Source: Dasyornis broadbenti (Eukaryota > Chordata > Aves > Passeriformes > Dasyornithidae). From it: a stretch of DNA of 64,000 nt. Positions 61,380-64,000 of this stretch are shown one piece after another. The notes below the pieces were generated by a model that was not told the origin of the DNA, did not search any database, and was given only the letters and a program-made list of their open reading frames with translations. A program made the position numbers and the translations under genes. Where the stretch lies: assembly GCA_013397935.1 (NCBI GenBank), contig VZRN01004349.1, positions 574,523-638,522 on the forward strand, in the 5' to 3' direction. How positions within the stretch are numbered: the stretch's first letter is position 1; every line of letters begins with the position of its first letter.

Positions 61380-63770
61380 AAGATTAAGTCATTGACAGTC
61401 CTTACCTTATGAATTATCCATCTTTGTCAAGGATGAAAATTGTTTGTCCTGGTTGTTAAGTGAGTGGAGTAAATTTTAAAGTTTGTGAGTGTAACTCTAA
61501 TGTATAAGCATGATGTGACCTTAGTCCTAAATAGAAGTTCTGAATAATAATGTTCTAAGGTTACCTAGAACATTAGACTATAGAAGCTAAAACATAATTT
61601 GCTGTTAGACACTATTTTCACAATCTGCATAACTTGCAAATATCTAAACACTTTGACATCCTTCAGAAAAGCATAGGGCTGAGGTCACACACTGCAAAAC
61701 ACACCGTTCACTTCCACAAAAGGGTTATCCAGGAGAATCACAGGGCAATGGTGTAAGAGAAAAATTACATATCACCTCAACCAAGACTACAGCAGCTTCA
61801 TCCCCTTCTTAACGGCTTTGGAAAAATTAAGTCCTTACTTTTGGAAAGTATACTTTCCAAAAAGATCAACATTGTCACCAAAGTTTGTGTGCTGCTACAT
61901 GTGTGCTGTTCCTATAAAGCAAAAATTTTTCAGTTTCTATGCTTCATTCAGTTTCTATACTTCATTCAGGAGCGTAAATCTAAAGCACTCACCAATCAAA
62001 GGAGAAAGAATCAATTGCCTTTGGTAATTAAAGTGATAAGAGGAAATGTATGTTATTGCACTAGAACTACTTAAGGTATTAAAAGAAGATTTAGCTCTCA
62101 CACAATGCTTTTCAGTTTTAAAACATTTACAAACACAAAGCTGTAAAAATTCTGCATGACATATAAACCTGCACAGGGAATAGTATAAGGTTTATATGCC
62201 TCCTATTCTGTACTTCAGACTATATTCTGGAGGCATGAGGGTGTTTGGGGAGTGATGAGAGAGTCAGAAATTCTTCACCTCAAATGGGTGTTTGAATTAG
62301 AATTTGGGAGGCCTAACTCCCACAGCTGTGCTCCACTCATAATAACCTTTTATAAGTTTGGCTCAGAAGTCTGCAGGTCTGAGTTATTTTGTTGATAGAA
62401 GAACATATCTCTCTCTGAGAATAACCACCTCTTTTATACCAAAAAGAAGTTAGTATTAGTTTATTTACCGTGAAGCCTCATCAGAATCACTTAACATTAA
62501 CATGCATTATTAAAGTTAATTTTAAAACAGAATTTTCAGTTAAATGTTTAAACTTGGGACATACACCCAGGAAAAAATGTTCATGAACTCATGACACACA
62601 GTGAGAGTGAAATCAACCCTCAGAAATATGTCATAAAAACAGATGACTGGTTTGATGGCAGTTTGAAATCTTTTCTTCTGCAAAATATTTTTGTATAACC
62701 TCAAGTAGACCAGAATGCACCACAAAATGCTTATACACAAACAATTGGATGTTTCCAACTTCATGTATGGCATCAGTTCTAGTAGCCTTAACATTTCCAA
62801 CTGAGGTAAGCAGTTTGAAACAGAGTCAGGTGATGTTTGAAGATCAAGGGCTGCCCTGCTTCTCAAAGGGCATAAATGTCCACTATTCTTAATAATTCTT
62901 AAGAAGTTCCTTCTTAAAAGATATGCAGAGATTTTTTTTTTATTAGCACATTGATTTTACTTAAAGGTAGCACCTGAAACAAAACGTTGGCCATCATCAC
63001 TCCTTAACTGAAAAGCAGAAATCACACTACCTTTATAACAGTCCATTAATTCACATCTGCACAAATAACTGACTGGAGTGGAAAACTGAGGTAATATTTT
63101 GTATAGCTCTATTAAACTCCCTTCTTAAAGTTTGGGTTAACTCTTTGCTGGAGCAGAGAGCACTCTTGCCTTTTCTGAGACATTAAGCATAATTAAGATG
63201 TGTACAGTAACTTAAAACCTGAAACTAAGTACTAACTACATTTCACACACCAAAGGGCAATTTCTATACTCAAAATGTCGCAAAATATTCTAAATATTGC
63301 CTGAAATACGACAGAAAGCTTGAACACAAATATAAACACTAAATCTATTGATAATTTCTCCTCAGTTTAACAGTAGATGTTACACATATATTCCCATGTG
63401 AGGTTTTTACACAACACCTTTGTGTTTAATCTTTTGCAAACATATCAATACTTTAATCTTTGAATTCTATTCAAAGACAATTTCATGTTCTTTTTAGTAC
63501 ACCTAGACTCTTTAAAGATTTGAGAAAACGATAGTAGTGTCTGTTTTTTCTGAGAGCTGGACGTGAGCTCTGCAAACAAAACAAATTTGCGATCTTCTCC
63601 CCATCAGTCGTTCAACACACAGGTGCCATCCCAGTAGAGTATAAATGGGGGGGGTTTTGGTCAGATATGAACACCACTGCCTTCATCCAAGGTGGTACAG
63701 ACAGAGTTTCAGCACGTGAAGTAATCATCTCTGGAATTCCCTGAGACTATCACTCTGCATGTCATTAAAA
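61380..63770. other. Gene-less DNA, right flank
   Basis: No gene or old element is recognised after the LINE fragment fades near 61,372. A 108-codon minus-strand frame at 62,540-62,866 has no known relative. A run of eight G lies at 63,647-63,654, just after a TATAAAT string; with no supporting transcript this is not called a promoter. Confidence 0.55.
61931..61966 (+). repeat. 18-nt tandem duplication
   Basis: CAGTTTCTATGCTTCATT is followed immediately by a copy with one change (G to A), and the first three bases of a third unit. Confidence 0.85.
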
Positions 63771-63778
63771 AAACTGAA

Positions 63779-63882
63779 AATCCACTATATATACTATATA
63801 GTATAAGTATATATACTATATATACTATGTATATATATAGTATATATATAATCCACTATATATACTATAAGTTATAGATATA
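63779..63882. repeat. AT-rich palindromic repeat
   Basis: A roughly 100-base stretch made almost only of TATA/TACTA units with many self-complementary segments. The 20-base unit AATCCACTATATATACTATA occurs at 63,779-63,798 and again at 63,850-63,869, so part of the tract arose by duplication. Confidence 0.9.
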
Positions 63883-63948
63883 TAAGTTTACCTCACTGCC
63901 TTCTCATTCTTTCTGCTCTTCATGTCTGAGTCAAAAAATAACCAAAAA

Positions 63949-63960
63949 CCCCCCCCCCCC

Positions 63961-63989
<29 letters not shown>
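63949..63989 (+). repeat. C12-A29 homopolymer pair
   Basis: Twelve C (63,949-63,960) followed directly by 29 A (63,961-63,989) near the window edge. Lengths of such runs are unreliable in assemblies. Confidence 0.92.
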
Positions 63990-63991
<2 letters not shown>

Positions 63992-64000
63992 CAAAGTTAA

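Noticed and set aside
1..64000. Endogenous retrovirus or LTR element
   Set aside because: I looked for paired LTR-like direct repeats, primer-binding sites and gag/pol-like frames and found none I could support. The only RT-like sequence belongs to a non-LTR LINE.
1..64000. CRISPR array, operon or other prokaryotic system
   Set aside because: There are no regularly spaced repeats, no dense co-directional genes and no ribosome-binding patterns. The CR1 elements and base composition show a vertebrate nuclear genome.

Overview
This window reads as nuclear DNA from a bird. Two CR1 retrotransposon tails carry the ATTCTATG-type 3' end typical of avian and reptilian CR1. Recognisable repeats are sparse, the DNA is AT-rich, and I see no mammalian L1 or Alu sequence. 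The deeper fossils, a MIR-like SINE and a very decayed CR1-clade LINE, are amniote-wide families. A turtle or crocodilian would share these but usually has denser repeats, so bird is the best inference; I cannot name the species.

I find no protein-coding exon, rRNA, tRNA or CRISPR array that I can support. Open frames are short (nearly all under 140 codons), many lack an ATG, and none resembles a known family except CR1 ORF2 debris. The window looks like intergenic or deep intronic DNA. Any enhancers or non-coding RNAs would need comparative or expression data to see.

Layout: 1-48 kb has no interspersed element I recognise, only simple repeats (poly-A with assembly Ns at 4.5, 28.8 and 34.1 kb; TG at 20.4 kb; poly-T at 41.8 kb; AAAT at 48.0 kb). 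It also holds small inverted and direct repeats, notably a palindrome cluster at 13.2 kb and a 24-nt perfect inverted repeat linking 22,992 with 24,887. From 48.7 to 61.4 kb there are four retroelement fossils: a CR1 3' end on the minus strand (48,761-49,238) with an open ORF2 C-terminus, a CR1 3' end on the plus strand (55,235-55,505), a MIR-like SINE on the minus strand (56,388-56,550), and about 1.3 kb of an ancient LINE on the minus strand (60,095-61,372). In that LINE the reverse transcriptase motifs can still be read in order. The last few hundred bases hold an AT-rich palindromic repeat and a C12-A29 run at the window edge.

Nothing here forms a pathway or operon. The best observations are the readable RT fossil, the contrast between the element-poor first 48 kb and the fossil cluster after it, and the unexplained inverted repeats.
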